A stretch of DNA of 64,000 nucleotides from Bos javanicus (lineage: Eukaryota; Chordata; Mammalia; Artiodactyla; Bovidae): NCBI RefSeq assembly GCF_032452875.1, contig NC_083873.1, forward strand, positions 72,537,987 through 72,601,986. Reading direction: 5' to 3'. The notes beneath the pieces are model-generated. The model was not told the DNA's origin. It did not search any database and saw only the letters and a list, made by a program, of their open reading frames with translations. Below are positions 31,613-43,120 of the stretch, piece after piece. The position numbers were made by a program, and so were the translations under genes. How positions within the stretch are numbered: position 1 is the first letter of the stretch; each line of letters starts with the position of its first letter.

Positions 31613-32074
31613 CTGTAGGGAGAAAGCGACTAAGGCGACCCCGTCCCTGCAGCAAACAAGAACGTTGTAAGAGCCCTGGATAACCTTGTGAGTGTCAGTC
31701 AACCCCAGGTTCTTCAGCATCTTCTATGTCCCAGAAACTGTTTGGGGGCTGAACTTAACGAAGGAGGTCAGGGCTCTCTAGAAGCTTTTCTAGTGTAGGT
31801 GTTGGCAATGGGGTTACACAGGGAACTCCACAACAAGTGAATACAGTAATTTCTAAAATTAAGCTGGAGACTGGAACCAGCTGCCACTGCCAGTGAAGGG
31901 CCAAAGCTGGGGCACCACTAAAAGAAACAGTGAGTCCCTCCTCTGTCACCCTGACTTGCAGTGTCCCCCAAACACATCCTATTGGCACAAAAAGCCAGCT
32001 AGCAAAGCAGATGGGAGGTCTGCAGAATTCTGCCATCACAGAGTCTAAAAGGCTGGGTGTAGAGCTTGTGGTGG
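31613..32074. other. Upstream flank of SPINK2
   Basis: No gene is recognised. The minus frame 32039-31755 has no known domain. Confidence 0.45.
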
Positions 32075-32330
32075 TTGTTCACTCACTCAGTCATGTCTAT
32101 CTCTTTGTTACCCCATGGACCGCAGCATGCCAGGCTTTTCTGTCCTTCACCATCTCCTGGAGCTTGCTCAAACTCATGTCCATTGAGTCAGTGATGCCAT
32201 CCTCTGTCGTCCCATTCTCCTCCTTCAATCTTTCCCAGCATCAGGGTCTTTCTAATGAGTCAGTTCTTCAAATCAGGTGGCCAGAGCACTGGAGCTTCAG
32301 CTTCAGCGTCAGTCCTTCTAGAGATGACAT
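32075..32330 (-). mobile_element. BovB 3'-end fragment
   Basis: This antisense BovB tail (TTCACTCACTCAGTCATG to CAGCGTCAGTCCTTC) is diverged and has a short deletion. Confidence 0.85.
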
Positions 32331-32861
32331 ACCACAACCTAATGATTGGTGCCATCACATGCCCACCCCTTGATGTCAGCAACCTCAGGTACAGGGACAA
32401 TAAGACAGTGTGCACCCTGTCTAAAGTTCTGGCTAGTTGAGGCCAGAGCGTAAATTTGAAACATGTTTATACTTTTCTGAGATATATAATGTAAATTCTT
32501 TGGACAATAGTCTTAAAATGACTTATTTTGGTCATTGTTTTTTTGCTTTCATACCAAAATATTTTCTCAACTGTGTGGGATTTCTGTTACCAGATGTTAA
32601 TAACATAGACACTTGCTTATAAACATCTTCATCTTTGACATTCAGCAACACAAACTGATACCTGAGCACAGACTCGGGAACAATGCTTAGAGTTGTGTTA
32701 GGAATTTCAACTTCAAAAAGAAAACCATTTACCCCTCAAGGTAGATTTCTTATAAATTGATACTGCTGCCTTTTTGTTATTTTGTTCCAAACAGTTGATA
32801 TCACACCTTAGAAACATTTCATACCAGGGTGCTTTTCACATAACTGTATCAGCATTTGTCA
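32331..32861. other. Intergenic, nothing recognised
   Basis: Ordinary AT-rich sequence without coding or repeat pattern that I can name. Confidence 0.45.
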
Positions 32862-33093
32862 GCCAAGAATAAGAATAACAAAAATTTTTCTGTAAAGGGC
32901 CTGAGAATAAGTACTTCAGACTTTGTGGGTCATGCAGTCTGTCACAACTGATCACCTCTACCATTGTAGTGCAAAAGCAGGCAGATTATGAGTGAGTCAG
33001 CAAATGGACGTGGCTGTGTTCCAGCAAAACTTTATAAAAACAGGCAGCAAGCCATGCTTAGACTGTGTGCTATAATTTACTGACCCCTGGACA
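32862..33093 (+). repeat. Old hAT (Charlie-like) DNA transposon
   Basis: TTTTCTGTAAAGGGCC, CTTTGTGGGTCATGCAGTC, GGACGTGGCTGTGTTCCAGC and TAATTTACTGACCCCTGG match a common mammalian family. Confidence 0.7.
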
Positions 33094-33589
33094 AACATGC
33101 CAAATAAAAATGGTCAATGCAGCCATCGGCGTGTTAGTAACACCAAGAGCAAGCTAGGAGATGTGTTCTGAAGTTAATCCTTGTGGCTTTGTTTTTAGTC
33201 CTCCTTTAGTTACTCACTACTACTTAGATCTCTACAGCTCCAAATGAATGAACATTTGATGAAGTGTCTAGGAAATTTTGGCAAAATAAAATTTTTTTCT
33301 AGTCCTATTATATGGTCACTTCATTTAAATACATTTTTATTTTATCCCGAATCACCTGGTTAATTATGCCTCTAGGAAGTCTGACTTTTAACTTTAGTGT
33401 CTGTTACTTACTGCTAGTCTGCCTTGATTACAGGTACTGGTGAATCTTCTGAAATTATGCAATATGAAGGTACTTTTACTGTTTCTCATGCTACAACCAA
33501 ACAAGAGATCTTATATACAAACTCTATCATAGGAAATTATCCAGTCCATATTTAATTATTGATATGAGGCTTTTAAAAGGCATCTATAA
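33094..33589. other. Intergenic, nothing recognised
   Basis: AT-rich. It precedes an old L1 piece and may include more of it in unrecognisable form. Confidence 0.4.
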
Positions 33590-33905
33590 GCTTAGAAAAA
33601 GTCTTGTTACACTAAAATTAACTCAAAATGGAATGTGAATTTAAATGTAAAAGTGAAACTTTAAAATTTTAGAGTTACGTAGAAAATCTTCAGAACCTAA
33701 GCAAGGAGTTCATAGACTTGACACAAAGGTATAGTTCATGAAAAGACAAACATAAATTGGACTTCATCAAAGGTAAAGAATTTTGCTCTGCACGAAACCT
33801 TGTAAAGAGAATGAAAAGACAAACTATAGATTGGCCAAAAATATTTGCAAACCACGTACCCAACAAAGGACTTGTATCTAGAATATGTAAAGAGATCTCA
33901 AAAAT
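33590..33905 (+). mobile_element. Old L1 ORF2 fragment
   Basis: This diverged sense L1 piece includes AAATTGGACTTCATCAAA and AACAAAGGACTTGTATCTAGAA. Confidence 0.75.
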
Positions 33906-34239
33906 TACAGATGCTTCTAGTTAGCTGGAAAACAGAGAGATATAGGGGTCAAAACTGAGAATTTGTTGAAAACATTTTTGCTAGCTTATTACATGCTTGG
34001 TTCTCAGAATTTTTAAAAACTATCAGTAAATGTAAATTGTACATCTTTGAAAAGAATTCTCAAGCACTTTTGACTCTTACCACAAAGGTGTTTTTAGAGT
34101 CCCTCCACCCACCTTTTTAAAAGTAGATACTCTGCATAATCACATTTGGAAATTACAAAAAAGAAAAATTTAAGATAAATAATTACTTTTGAGTGAAACC
34201 ATCCCTACTATCCAGAAGGAAGTACAGTCCTAGAAATAT

Positions 34240-34385
34240 CACATTAATTTCATTCATTCATTCATTCCACAAATATTTACAAAATATTTACATGTGTACT
34301 GTCCTAGGAACCAGATTTAGCAGTGAATAAAACATACATCAGAATCAAAACCCCTACCCTCGAGGAGCTTACATTATAATGATTT
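34240..34385. repeat. L2-like LINE 3' fragment
   Basis: The ATTCATTCATTCCACAAATATTTAC motif and GTCCTAGGAACCAGATTTAGC...GAGGAGCTTACATT match the common L2 3' pattern. Confidence 0.55.
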
Positions 34386-34497
34386 TACTGTGATAAAAAG
34401 CCCAGTTAAAACAGCAACAAACTGTTCAAATAATGTTCACAATCAATGTATACCTACTCTTAATTGATTACACAAGACCTATGGATCAGAGAACTCT

Positions 34498-34624
34498 TTT
34501 TTTCTTTTAACTTTTTGGACATTTCCTGTAGCATGTGGGATCCTAGTTCCCTGACCAGGGATTGAACCTGCAACCCTCTGAATTGGAAGGTGGAGCCTTA
34601 ATCACGGGACTACAGGGGAAGTCC
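34498..34624 (-). mobile_element. tRNA-derived (CHR-type) SINE
   Basis: This is antisense, with TTCCCTGACCAGGGATTGAACC and a terminal GGGGAAGTCCCC. Confidence 0.85.
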
Positions 34625-34662
34625 CCTAGAGAATTAAAAAAATTTTTTTTAATTTAACGAGG

Positions 34663-34835
34663 GACTTCTCTGGTAATCTAGTGTCTAAGATTCTGCACTA
34701 CCAATTCAGGGGGCCCAGGTTAAAGCCCTTGTCAGGTAACTAGATCCCACTTGCTGCAACTGGAAATCATGTAGGCTACCGATAAGAGCCAGCACAGCCA
34801 AATAAATACACAAATATTTTTTTTAATAAAGTAAA
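34663..34835 (+). mobile_element. tRNA-derived (CHR-type) SINE
   Basis: This is a diverged sense copy starting GGGACTTCTCTGGTAATC and ending in an A/T-rich tail. Confidence 0.82.
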
Positions 34836-35464
34836 AATAAAAATTTAATCAGTGTAGTAAATCAGGCTATATAAATACCAAAATGTATATGATCACTCCT
34901 AGGCCCATCTTAGACCACCATGTTATCAAATCTCATCTAAACAGAAGTTGCAGAAGCACCAAAGGCACTGTGGAAAACTTTAACTGGCTACCCCTGAATC
35001 AAATCCAAACCTTTGTGGGGTTTTGGAATATGTAGTTCCTTTTCACAAAAATTTTGTTGTTTATATTAAGTAATGAATATTATTATTTTAAATGAGTTAA
35101 TAAATATTTTCTAAATTGCTTTGTTTAATTCTAATAACATTAAATATTGATAGCCATAACAGGAAACACTCTTTAGGATAGTCAATAATTTTTTAAAATG
35201 TTAAAAATCTATTTGGACTCTAAGACCAAATTTTGAAGATCAATTGCCAAATGAAATAAATGCTATTCCCAATTTATATTTAATGTAAGTAGGGCCAAAA
35301 TGGTCAGGAAGATGTAAAGGACAAGGCTAATTTGATCTTGTTTTCCTTTCTATTCAGCTCTAGAATGTAATAGATATTCATTTTATACTCTGAAACTAAC
35401 ATAAGTAGAATTCTACTGTATTAAGTGAACTTTGGCAACCTAGTGTGTGTATTCCTATTGCCTC
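34836..35464. other. Intergenic, nothing recognised
   Basis: AT-rich, no coding pattern. Confidence 0.45.
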
Positions 35465-35820
35465 TGTTGTTGTTCAGTCACTAAGTCATGTCTGACTCTC
35501 TGGGACCCCGTGGACTGCAGCACGCCAGGCTTCCCTGTCCTCCACTATCTCCTAGAGTTTGCTCAAACTCATGTCCATTGAGTTGGTGATGCCATCCAAC
35601 CATTTCATCTTCGGTCGCCCCCTTCTCCTGCCCTCAATCTTTCCCAGCATCAGGCTCTTGTTTAATAAGTCAGCTCTTTGCGTCAAGTGGCCAAAGTACT
35701 GGAGCTTCAGCTTCGGCATCAGTCCTTCCAATGAATATTCACTGTTGATTTCCTTTAGGATCGACAAGTTTGATCTCCTTGCATCCAAGGAACTTAAGAG
35801 TTTTCTCCAGCACCATCAAA
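35465..35820 (-). mobile_element. BovB 3'-end fragment
   Basis: This is antisense BovB from GTTGTTCAGTCACTAAG to about TTTCTCCAGCACCATC. The minus frame 35788-35552 shows the conserved C-terminal segment. Confidence 0.87.
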
Positions 35821-36111
35821 TTTAAACTTTTAAGAAAAATTATCCCAAATTTGGAAATAAAGCAAAATATTACTATCTGCTTTTGTAAAGTCATACTAGA
35901 GCATTCTCTAAGAAACCTGAAGGGGATCATCAAATTCTAGGGGCTGTCATCTTATATGGCTTATTATTTACCCAGTAGAGCCTAGAGTCTGTAAAATTAG
36001 ATCTTGTAGAAGATCAGCTATAAATGACTTTGTCAGGTAGAAAAGATTATGCTAAATGTTACTGTTTTATGCTAATGTGTCAACAGTTAGTAGTAATAGT
36101 AGTGTCAATAG

Positions 36112-36440
36112 GGCTTCCCTGGTAGCTCAGCTGGTAAAGAATCTGCCTGCAATGCGGGAGACCCTTGTTCAACTCCTGGGTCAGGAAGATCACCTGGAGA
36201 AGGGATAGGCTATCCACTCCAGTATTCTTGGGCTTCCTTGGTGACTCAGATGGTAAAGAATCTGTCTGCAATGCAGAAGACCTGTGTTTGATCCCTGGAT
36301 TGGGAAAATCCCCTGGAGGAGGGCATGACAACTCATTCCAGTATTCTTGTCTGGAGAATCCCCATTACCAGAGGAGCCTGGTGGGCTACAGTCCATGGGG
36401 TCACAAAGAGCTGGACATGACTGAGTGACTAAGCACAATG
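36112..36440 (+). mobile_element. Two tandem Bov-tA SINEs
   Basis: A Bov-tA truncated at about 36230 is followed directly by a complete one starting GGGCTTCCTTGGTGACTCAG and ending GACTGAGTGACTAAGCAC. Confidence 0.9.
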
Positions 36441-36701
36441 TGTCAATAAAAAGCAGTGTTGTATTTAATTTTCAATCTTATTCCAGCAATCTTTTTTCCA
36501 TAGACTATGTGTTTACCAGTCTCCTGTATCCTTCTTGAACTCGACTTACCATCTTGCTGGTTCCCTCACTAACTAATTAAATAAGGAGACTAAATAAGAA
36601 GCCAATTTTCCTAGCATATGGGGAAGAGGGTCTTTCCCATTTGGGAAGACCAGCATGTACAAAGGCTTCATGACTCCTTTAGAGAATTTTAAGAAGTTCA
36701 A

Positions 36702-36845
36702 TGTGGCTAGAACTCTGCTTCTCAGACTTTGATATGCATGCAAATCACTTAGATACAATAAGTCAAGCTAAGGCCTTAAGAGTCTGCTTTTCTACAGGCT
36801 TCCAGTTGAAGCCCTTGCTGCTGATGCACTAACCACACTTTTAAT
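36702..36845 (-). repeat. MER5-like DNA transposon fragment
   Basis: CTTCTCAGACTTTGATATGCATGCAAATCAC and the following segment resemble MER5A, diverged. The orientation is tentative. Confidence 0.55.
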
Positions 36846-36953
36846 AACAAGGGACTAGACCAGAGCATAGGAGTATGTGAGAATCTCCAGAGCTGAAGAT
36901 GGAAACTGAAGATGAATGTGGATCTAGAATAGGTGCTCTAATAAAAAATAATC

Positions 36954-36970
36954 TTTTTTTTTTTTTTTAC
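36954..36970. repeat. Poly(T) tract
   Basis: A run of about 17 T lies before TACAATCTACATC, possibly the tail of an unrecognised minus-strand retrocopy. Confidence 0.7.
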
Positions 36971-37194
36971 AATCTACATCAAACAAAAGATTCCTAAGGC
37001 CAAGTAGGAAGTTCACTCATTTGAAATAATATATGTGCTCCAGCCCCATTTCAGTATAATTACAGAAGTGGGACTAGGCCTAGTGAGTAACTGCATGAAA
37101 ACTGTCCTGTTTTTTTGTGTTTTGCTTTTTGTTTTGGCCACTCAACTTGTGGGCTCTTATCCTACTCCTGATCAAGAGTTGAGCCCAGCCTGTG

Positions 37195-37328
37195 GCAGTG
37201 AAGTGAAGTGAAAATCATTCAGTTGTTCAGTCGTGTCCAACTCTTTGCGACCCCATGGTCTAGGATCAAACCCTGGTCTCCTTCATTGCAGGTGGATCCT
37301 TTACTAGCTGAGACACAAGGGAAGCCCA
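37195..37328 (-). mobile_element. Rearranged Bov-tA SINE fragment
   Basis: Antisense SINE sequence with an internal deletion joins GACCCCATGG to the tRNA part (GGATCAAACCCTGGTCTCC). Confidence 0.8.
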
Positions 37329-37416
37329 ACTATTGGATCACAAGGAATTCACAACTCCCTGAGCTCGTTGTTTAGTTGAGCTCAGCTGTATTTGATGATG
37401 TCTACTACCATTTAGG

Positions 37417-37576
37417 GATTCCCTCGTAGCTCAGCTGGTAAAGAATCCGCCTGCAATGCAGGAAACCCTGGTTTGATTCCTGGGTTGGGAAGATCCCCTC
37501 TGGAAGGGAAGGGCTACGCACTCCATTATTCTGGCCTCCGGGTTGTAAAGAGTCAGACACAACTGAGTGACTTTCA
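37417..37576 (+). mobile_element. Bov-tA SINE
   Basis: The sense copy runs from TTCCCTCGTAGCTCAGCTGG to GACACAACTGAGTGACTTTC and has a short internal deletion. Confidence 0.88.
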
Positions 37577-37621
37577 ATAAGCAACTGCCATCTAGTGGAA
37601 ATGAGTTGACATTTTAACTAT

Positions 37622-37829
37622 GCTGTGCTGTACTTAGTCATGTCCCACTCTTTGCCACCCCATGGACTGTAGCCCACCAGGCTCCTCTGTCCATAGGGAT
37701 TTTCCAGGCAAGAATACTGGAGTGGATAGCTGTTCCCTTCTCTAGGGGATCTTCCCAACCCAGGGATTGAACCCAGGTCTCCCACATTGCAGGTGGATTC
37801 TTTACTGACTGAGCCACCAGGGAAGCCAG
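37622..37829 (-). mobile_element. Bov-tA SINE next to the MEA1 pseudogene
   Basis: This antisense Bov-tA ends GAGCCACCAGGGAAGCC, four bases before the pseudogene's poly(A) tract. Confidence 0.9.
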
Positions 37830-37832
37830 ACA

Positions 37833-38347
37833 TTTTTTTTTTTTTTTTGCTGTGTATATAAGGTGCTTTATTCTCCTCAGAGTGATACATGGTAAGGTGG
37901 GTTGGGTTTGGGCTGATGTTCCCATATGTACAGAATTGAATAAAGTGAGTCTCTGAGAAGTCTGATTTGCCTTGATGTGGAGGGGAGCCAGGGAGGGTGA
38001 AGATGGATGTGACCACCAGAATGTATTCAGTCCTGTGCTGTTCAGTCCCTGCCTGGAATGCAGGGAAGTAAGGCAGCTCTCAGGGTAGTCACTTCTAGGC
38101 AGGGGCAGTCTGCTGGGTTTGGAGGGCCTTCTGTACCACATCTTCCCGCTGGGCATCTGATATCTCGCGAGCCCAGGCCTGAACCCCCTGGTGCAGGCAG
38201 GCGTAAGCCAGTCATCGTCCTTTTCACCAGCTCTACATGTTCTGGGTCCATGAGAATAGAGCTGTGGTTGTTCAGTGCTGTAGCTCCCTCCTCATCTTCA
38301 TCCTCACTTTCTAATGGTGGGTCTGGCAAATGAAGCCCCAGGGCCTG
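37833..38347 (-). pseudogene. MEA1: Processed pseudogene of MEA1 (male-enhanced antigen 1)
   Basis: The minus strand reads an intronless 3' part of MEA1, from QALGLHLPDPPLESEDEDEE through NNHSSILMDPEHVELVKRTM to the LPAPG region. One extra base after LPAPG then shifts the frame; the other frame continues VQAWAREISDAQ...EDVVQKAL. A Trp-to-stop change (TGG to TAG) removes the last residues. A 3' UTR with AATAAA (37872-37867) follows, ending in an A16 tail (T16 at 37833-37848 on the plus strand). The 5' half of the gene is missing. Intron loss, tail and truncation mark an L1-driven retrocopy. It is not functional as a protein. Confidence 0.9.
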
Positions 38348-38437
38348 GGTTTGATCCCAGGTGAGGAAACTAGATCCCACATGCCACAGCTAAAGACCCA
38401 GCACAGCCAAATGAATAAATATTTTTTAAAAAAGAGA
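38348..38437 (+). mobile_element. tRNA-SINE 3' fragment abutting the MEA1 pseudogene
   Basis: GGTTTGATCCCAGGTGAGG through AATAAATATTTTTT is the 3' portion of a sense SINE joined directly to the truncated 5' end of the retrocopy. Confidence 0.75.
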
Positions 38438-38519
38438 AGAATTCAAACCCAGGAGAGGCAGTCATCATTGACACAATATTTCTCCTCCTTCGTCTCACCC
38501 TCCCCTTCCTCCTCCCTCA

Positions 38520-38725
38520 CCATCATCCTTATTATCACAAACCATTATGATTATGTGCCAGGCATTTTCCTAAACCCTTTGCAGGTATTATATAATTTAA
38601 TTCTCACAACTGCTGTGAGTTAAGTATAATTATTATTCCTGTTTCATAGATGAAGAAATCAAGGCCCAGAGCAGTTAAGCAAGTTATCCAAGGTCATTAA
38701 CTAGGGAAAGCATAGCCAGGATTGG
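38520..38725. repeat. MIR-like SINE fragment
   Basis: It contains the MIR core pattern (GTGCCAGGCATTTTCCTAA, TTCATAGATGAAGAAATC, GCAAGTTATCCAAGGTCA). Confidence 0.7.
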
Positions 38726-38929
38726 GACTTGGAGAATTTGGGGTTTTGTTTTAATATTTTTAAAAATTTAAATAAAATTTGTGTCTTTGAAGTCCATGAA
38801 GTGAATTTTTTTTCTCATTTCTTATTTTGTTCTCCAGATTTATTGAGATATTGCTGACATACAACATTGTTAAAGTATACTATATGATGATTTAATACAT
38901 AAAATGTATGTAAAGTGATTACCACAATA

Positions 38930-39196
38930 AGGTTAGTGAAACTCCAGTACTTTGGCCACCTCATGCGAAGAGTTGACTCATTGGAAAAGACTCTGATGCT
39001 GGGAGGGATTAGGGGCAGGAGGAGAAGGGGACGACAGAGGATGAGATGGCTGGATGGCATCACTGACTCAATGGACGTGAGTCTGAGTGAACTCCGGGAG
39101 TTGGTGATGGACAGGGAGGCCTGGCGTGCTGCGATTCATGGGGTTGCAAAGAGTCGGACACGACTGAGCGACTGAACTGAACTGAACTGAACTGAA
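38930..39196 (+). mobile_element. BovB 3'-end fragment with CTGAA tail repeats
   Basis: This is a little-diverged BovB 3' end starting GAAACTCCAGTACTTTGG and ending in five to six ACTGA units. Confidence 0.88.
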
Positions 39197-39339
39197 CATA
39201 TTCATCACCTCACGTAATCATAAATTGTGTATGTGTATGATGAAAACATTTAAAATCTACTCTCTCAGCAATTTAAAAACATATAATACAGCATTATAAT
39301 CACCATGCTGTTCTCCAGAACTTGCTGGTGCAGCAAGAA

Positions 39340-39838
39340 AAAAAAGGTTTGTATATAATGGACTACTACTTAGCCCTAAAAAGAATGAAATAATGCCATT
39401 TTGCAGCAACATGGATAGATTTAGAGATTATCAATACTAAGTGAAGTAGGTCAGAAAGAAAGATACAAGTACCATATGATATCACTTATGTGTGAAATCT
39501 AAAATAAGACACAAATGAACTTATTTACGAAACAGAAACAGACTCAGAGATGAAGAAAACAAACTTTGGTTACCAAAAGGGAAAGGGGATGGGGGAAGGA
39601 TAAATTAGAATTTGGGATTAGCAGATGCAAACTGCTATATATAAAATAGATAAGCAACAGGGTCCTACTGTATAGCACAGGGAACTATATTCGATGTCCT
39701 GTAAAAATCAGTGATGGAAAAATATGAAAAAGAATATATACACACATATATATATATACCACTGAATCACTTTGCTGTACACCAGAAACTACACAACATT
39801 GTAAATCAACTATAACTTTAATGTTTTTAAAGGTGTAC
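39340..39838 (+). mobile_element. L1 3' end
   Basis: This is sense L1, from TGGACTACTACTTAGCC to the AACTATAACTTTAATG end, with a short TA/CA run in the 3' UTR. Confidence 0.87.
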
Positions 39839-39839
39839 A

Positions 39840-40400
39840 ATTCTTTTCATGTATTGTTGAATTTGGTTAGCTAATATTTTGTTGAGGATTTTTGCACTTA
39901 TATTCATCAGTGATATTAGCTTGTTATTTTCTTTTTTTGAGTTGTTCTTGTCTGGTTTTGGTATCAGAGTCATGCTGGCCTTGTAGGATGATTTCAAGAG
40001 GTTTTTTGGGTCTCTTTTTCTGCCTTCATTTTTTGGAATAGTTTGAGAAGGATAGATGTTAACTGTTCTCTAGATGTTTGGTAGAATACACCTATGAAGC
40101 TGTCTGGCACTGGACTTTTACTTGTTGGGAGTTTTTAAAATTACTGATTCAGTTTCATTACAGGTAATGAGTCTGTTCACATTTTGAATTTCTAACTCAA
40201 TCTTAGACAATTGTACTTTTCTAGGAATTTATTCATTTCTTCTAGGTTATCCATTTGATTGATTCTAATTGTTCATAGTAACCATTTATGTATCTGTAAT
40301 GTTGATTATAACTTCTTTCATTTGGGATTTTATTTATTTGGGCCCACTCTTTTTTGCTTAATGAACATTGCTAAAAGCTTTATCAATTTTGTCTAGTTTT
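39840..40400 (-). mobile_element. L1 ORF2 internal fragment
   Basis: Antisense L1 ORF2 RT-region sequence (GTTTTGGTATCAGAGTCATGC... region) abuts the sense L1 3' end at 39838 in the opposite orientation. Confidence 0.8.
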
Positions 40401-40401
40401 C

Positions 40402-40466
40402 AAAGAACCCACATCTCCTGCATTGGCAGGCAGATTCTTTACCACTGAGCTGCCAGGGAAGCCCTA
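40402..40466 (-). mobile_element. Bov-tA SINE head fragment
   Basis: This is an antisense tRNA-related part only, ending GCCAGGGAAGCCC. Confidence 0.75.
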
Positions 40467-42897
40467 TAATAAGGTATAGGGATCTCAGTTTTAGGCATAT
40501 GTAGCAGTACTACCAAAAAAAGAAAGTTGAAAAGTATATACAAGAAAATATAAGCATATAAAATACTAAAAAAAATTGGGATCTATTCCCCAATATTAAG
40601 ATAAGGAAAATAAGGGGAGCTGAATTTTCTGGGGGTCTTCAAAACATTAGCTCTATCAGATTTTATAGCCACCTGGAGAAGAAGTTTTCCTGGTGGCCTG
40701 GAGCCATTATTGGCAAAAATAATTGACAGGGTGATAATTTGTGTAAGATCTCTGGTTTGAATTAATGTGCCCATCTGCCCACCTCTATGGTCAAACTGTC
40801 ATTGACCTGAAGCAATGCCTTGCACGTAGTAGGTACTGCATAACTATTTGCTGCAAGCAAGAGAGGAGTATAAGAACTTACTGTGGGATGGAAAACAGAT
40901 GTCACTACCTTGGAAATCTAATCAAACAGCTTTTGAGGTATAGGGAGGCATGCCTTTGCAAATCAGGAACTATTCAACCCCAGGAAGCAGATGTGGTCAA
41001 AACTCCAGGGTCATATTTTTACTCTAGTGACTATCAAAACATTTAATCTGCCCAGGGAATTTATTTCCAAATGACATTCTGAGTGACTGCTTCCATTCAG
41101 TACAAGCTGGGTTTTGCGATAATTGCCTTTGATGTCTGTGTTGCAGTCTTCCTTCCTCTCCTAACCCCTGCCACTGTCAATTACTCTGGGAGGCTGCCCA
41201 CAACAATGGAGACTATTGCTTCAGTAAAGGTAGTGTCCATAGTGCCAGAGGTTACAGGCTCTGCTGAAAGCTATTCTGAGAGCAAAGGGAACTTCTAAGG
41301 GTTTGTTTTTACTGATATATATTATTTTCCTTTCTAAAATATATGCCCATCATCACATGGGCAAAACACGCCATTTGTGGCAGCAGTTTCATCTCAGATC
41401 TTCACTGGATTTACTGCCTCTGCTGTGGGCAAAGTGATTCTTAACATTGCAAGACTGTAGCTGGGGAATTCCAAGGACAGGTAGAGAAAAGAAGAGATGC
41501 TTTCTAGGCCAATAACAGTACCTTAGTGCCCTAAGGGCTTCCATAAACTATTTCTACCTTCTATACCCAGCATTCTTGAAGGATTAAGACATTTTAGGCA
41601 GTGCCAGAGAAAGGAACTAACATTTATTGGTTCATGATTATAAGTGAAAAGTTGTACAGATCCGTCTTAGTTCTAGAATATTATCAGACCCAATTTACAG
41701 ATGAGGACAAATGAAGCTACCTTGGGATCTAAACTCAGATCCCTAGACTCTAAAATCATGTTCTTTCTCATATAGGAAAAGAGGGGAATGGGAGTGGGAG
41801 TCAAGATTACTGGCTTGTTTGGGACAATATCTCAGTAAATACACCAGGACAGTGGCATTCACAGGAATGGGCATAAAATAGTCTCATCCAATATATTACT
41901 TTAGTTATATTGGAACAAAATGCTCACCTTTAATTCATCCTGATTTGGGGGAAATAACTGAAAATTTAAGACTATTTTAAGTACCTGATTATAAATTTTT
42001 CTAAGTTTAATAGGTCCTGATCCCCAGCCCCATCATACCGCAACAACTAATCAAAGACCAGAGGCTCCTTTTTCAGATCCTAACTCTCCAGGTTTCCGCT
42101 GTTGGCCATTTCTCAGTAAAATAAACACTAGATGCCTGTCATACTGGATAAAGTTGTACTTTGGGTTCCCACTGCCTTCCACAATTCATTACATTTCAAA
42201 TATGCCCAAAATATAATATAAGCTATACTCATCATAAAATTCTTAATGTCTTTTTGAGCTCACTCCTAACATTATTTAAAATTGGCAATCTATACTTGCA
42301 AACATGGTGACTAGAGTTGCAAGTAGATGTGTTTACAGAAAGTCTTCGAAACTAAGAAGTTCACAGAAAGGACATTTTATAATTGTCAAATTCTTATGTG
42401 AAATAATACAAGAAACAAATTGTCATAGAGAACGCTGGGTTGTCTACAAGCAGTAAAAGTTGAGTCCTTTAGGAATAGAAAAAAGAAGATTTTTTAAAGT
42501 GGCTACCATTGACTCCGGAAGGGGAAAATAAAAAAGAAGCTATGGCAAAGAAAGCCATTTGACCTCTTCTATTTGACTTACGTTCTTAGAGATGACTTTG
42601 TCCCAGGGCCAAGTCTAAAATAATGTGTCCTTTCTGTTGTCATTATTTAAGTTCTACTTATCAAGAAGAAAGGCCAACTCTCAAAAAAAGTTGAATACTT
42701 AACTTAAAAAGGAGTTTAAACATTCAGCTGTGGCAAGTCACTGGAATGAGTAGACAAAATTTCACAAGTTTTATTCTGAACTTGTACACCTGATTTTGGA
42801 AAACATTTACATGGTAGGTTTAGTTTTAATTTGTCCTACTTCAGTGCAAAATTTCTTGGATCCTGGAAGTCTTCCTAAGTTCCTTTTACCTCCTTTG
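40467..42897. other. Longest low-repeat intergenic stretch
   Basis: About 2.4 kb with little recognisable repeat except a weak MIR at 41590. The plus frame 41083-41298 codes for 71 residues with a hydrophobic N-terminal part but matches no family I know, and no splice context makes it compelling. Confidence 0.4.
41590..41770. repeat. MIR-like SINE fragment
   Basis: ACTAACATTTATTGGTTC, ACAGATGAGGACAAATGAAG and ACTCAGATCCCTAGACTC follow the MIR pattern, weakly. Confidence 0.5.
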
Positions 42898-43062
42898 TAA
42901 CAGTGCCTCTTAAACTTTAATGTGCACAGACAGCTTGTCAAAATGCAATTCTGATTCACTAGATCTGGGTTGGGCTTCAGATTCTGCATATTTACTAAAC
43001 TCTCAGGTGATGACAGTGTTTCTGACTGATGGGCTACACTCTGTGAACCAAGACTTTAGATC
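42898..43062 (-). repeat. MER5-like DNA transposon fragment
   Basis: CAGTGCCTCTTAAACTTTAATGTGCAC through GCTACACTCTGTGAACCAAG resembles MER5A. The orientation is tentative. Confidence 0.6.
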
Positions 43063-43120
43063 AGAGAATTCTTAAAACTCAGTGGAATGATATCTCAAAA
43101 GCAGGAACTAAATGGATTAA

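Larger units (their letters stand above)
36441..37194. other. Intergenic, mostly unassigned
   Basis: Apart from the MER5-like piece and the T-run, a GTTTTGGCCACTCAACTTG segment near 37135 may be a degraded tRNA-SINE. Confidence 0.4.

Noticed and set aside
31154..31720. Minus-strand frame of 188 residues covering SPINK2 exon 1
   Set aside because: Only 31327-31273 within it is coding. The upstream and intron-side parts are non-coding, and the frame starts before the true ATG.
41083..41298. Plus frame of 71 residues with a hydrophobic segment
   Set aside because: It does not resemble a known family, has no Kozak or promoter support, and lies in intergenic sequence. It cannot be supported.
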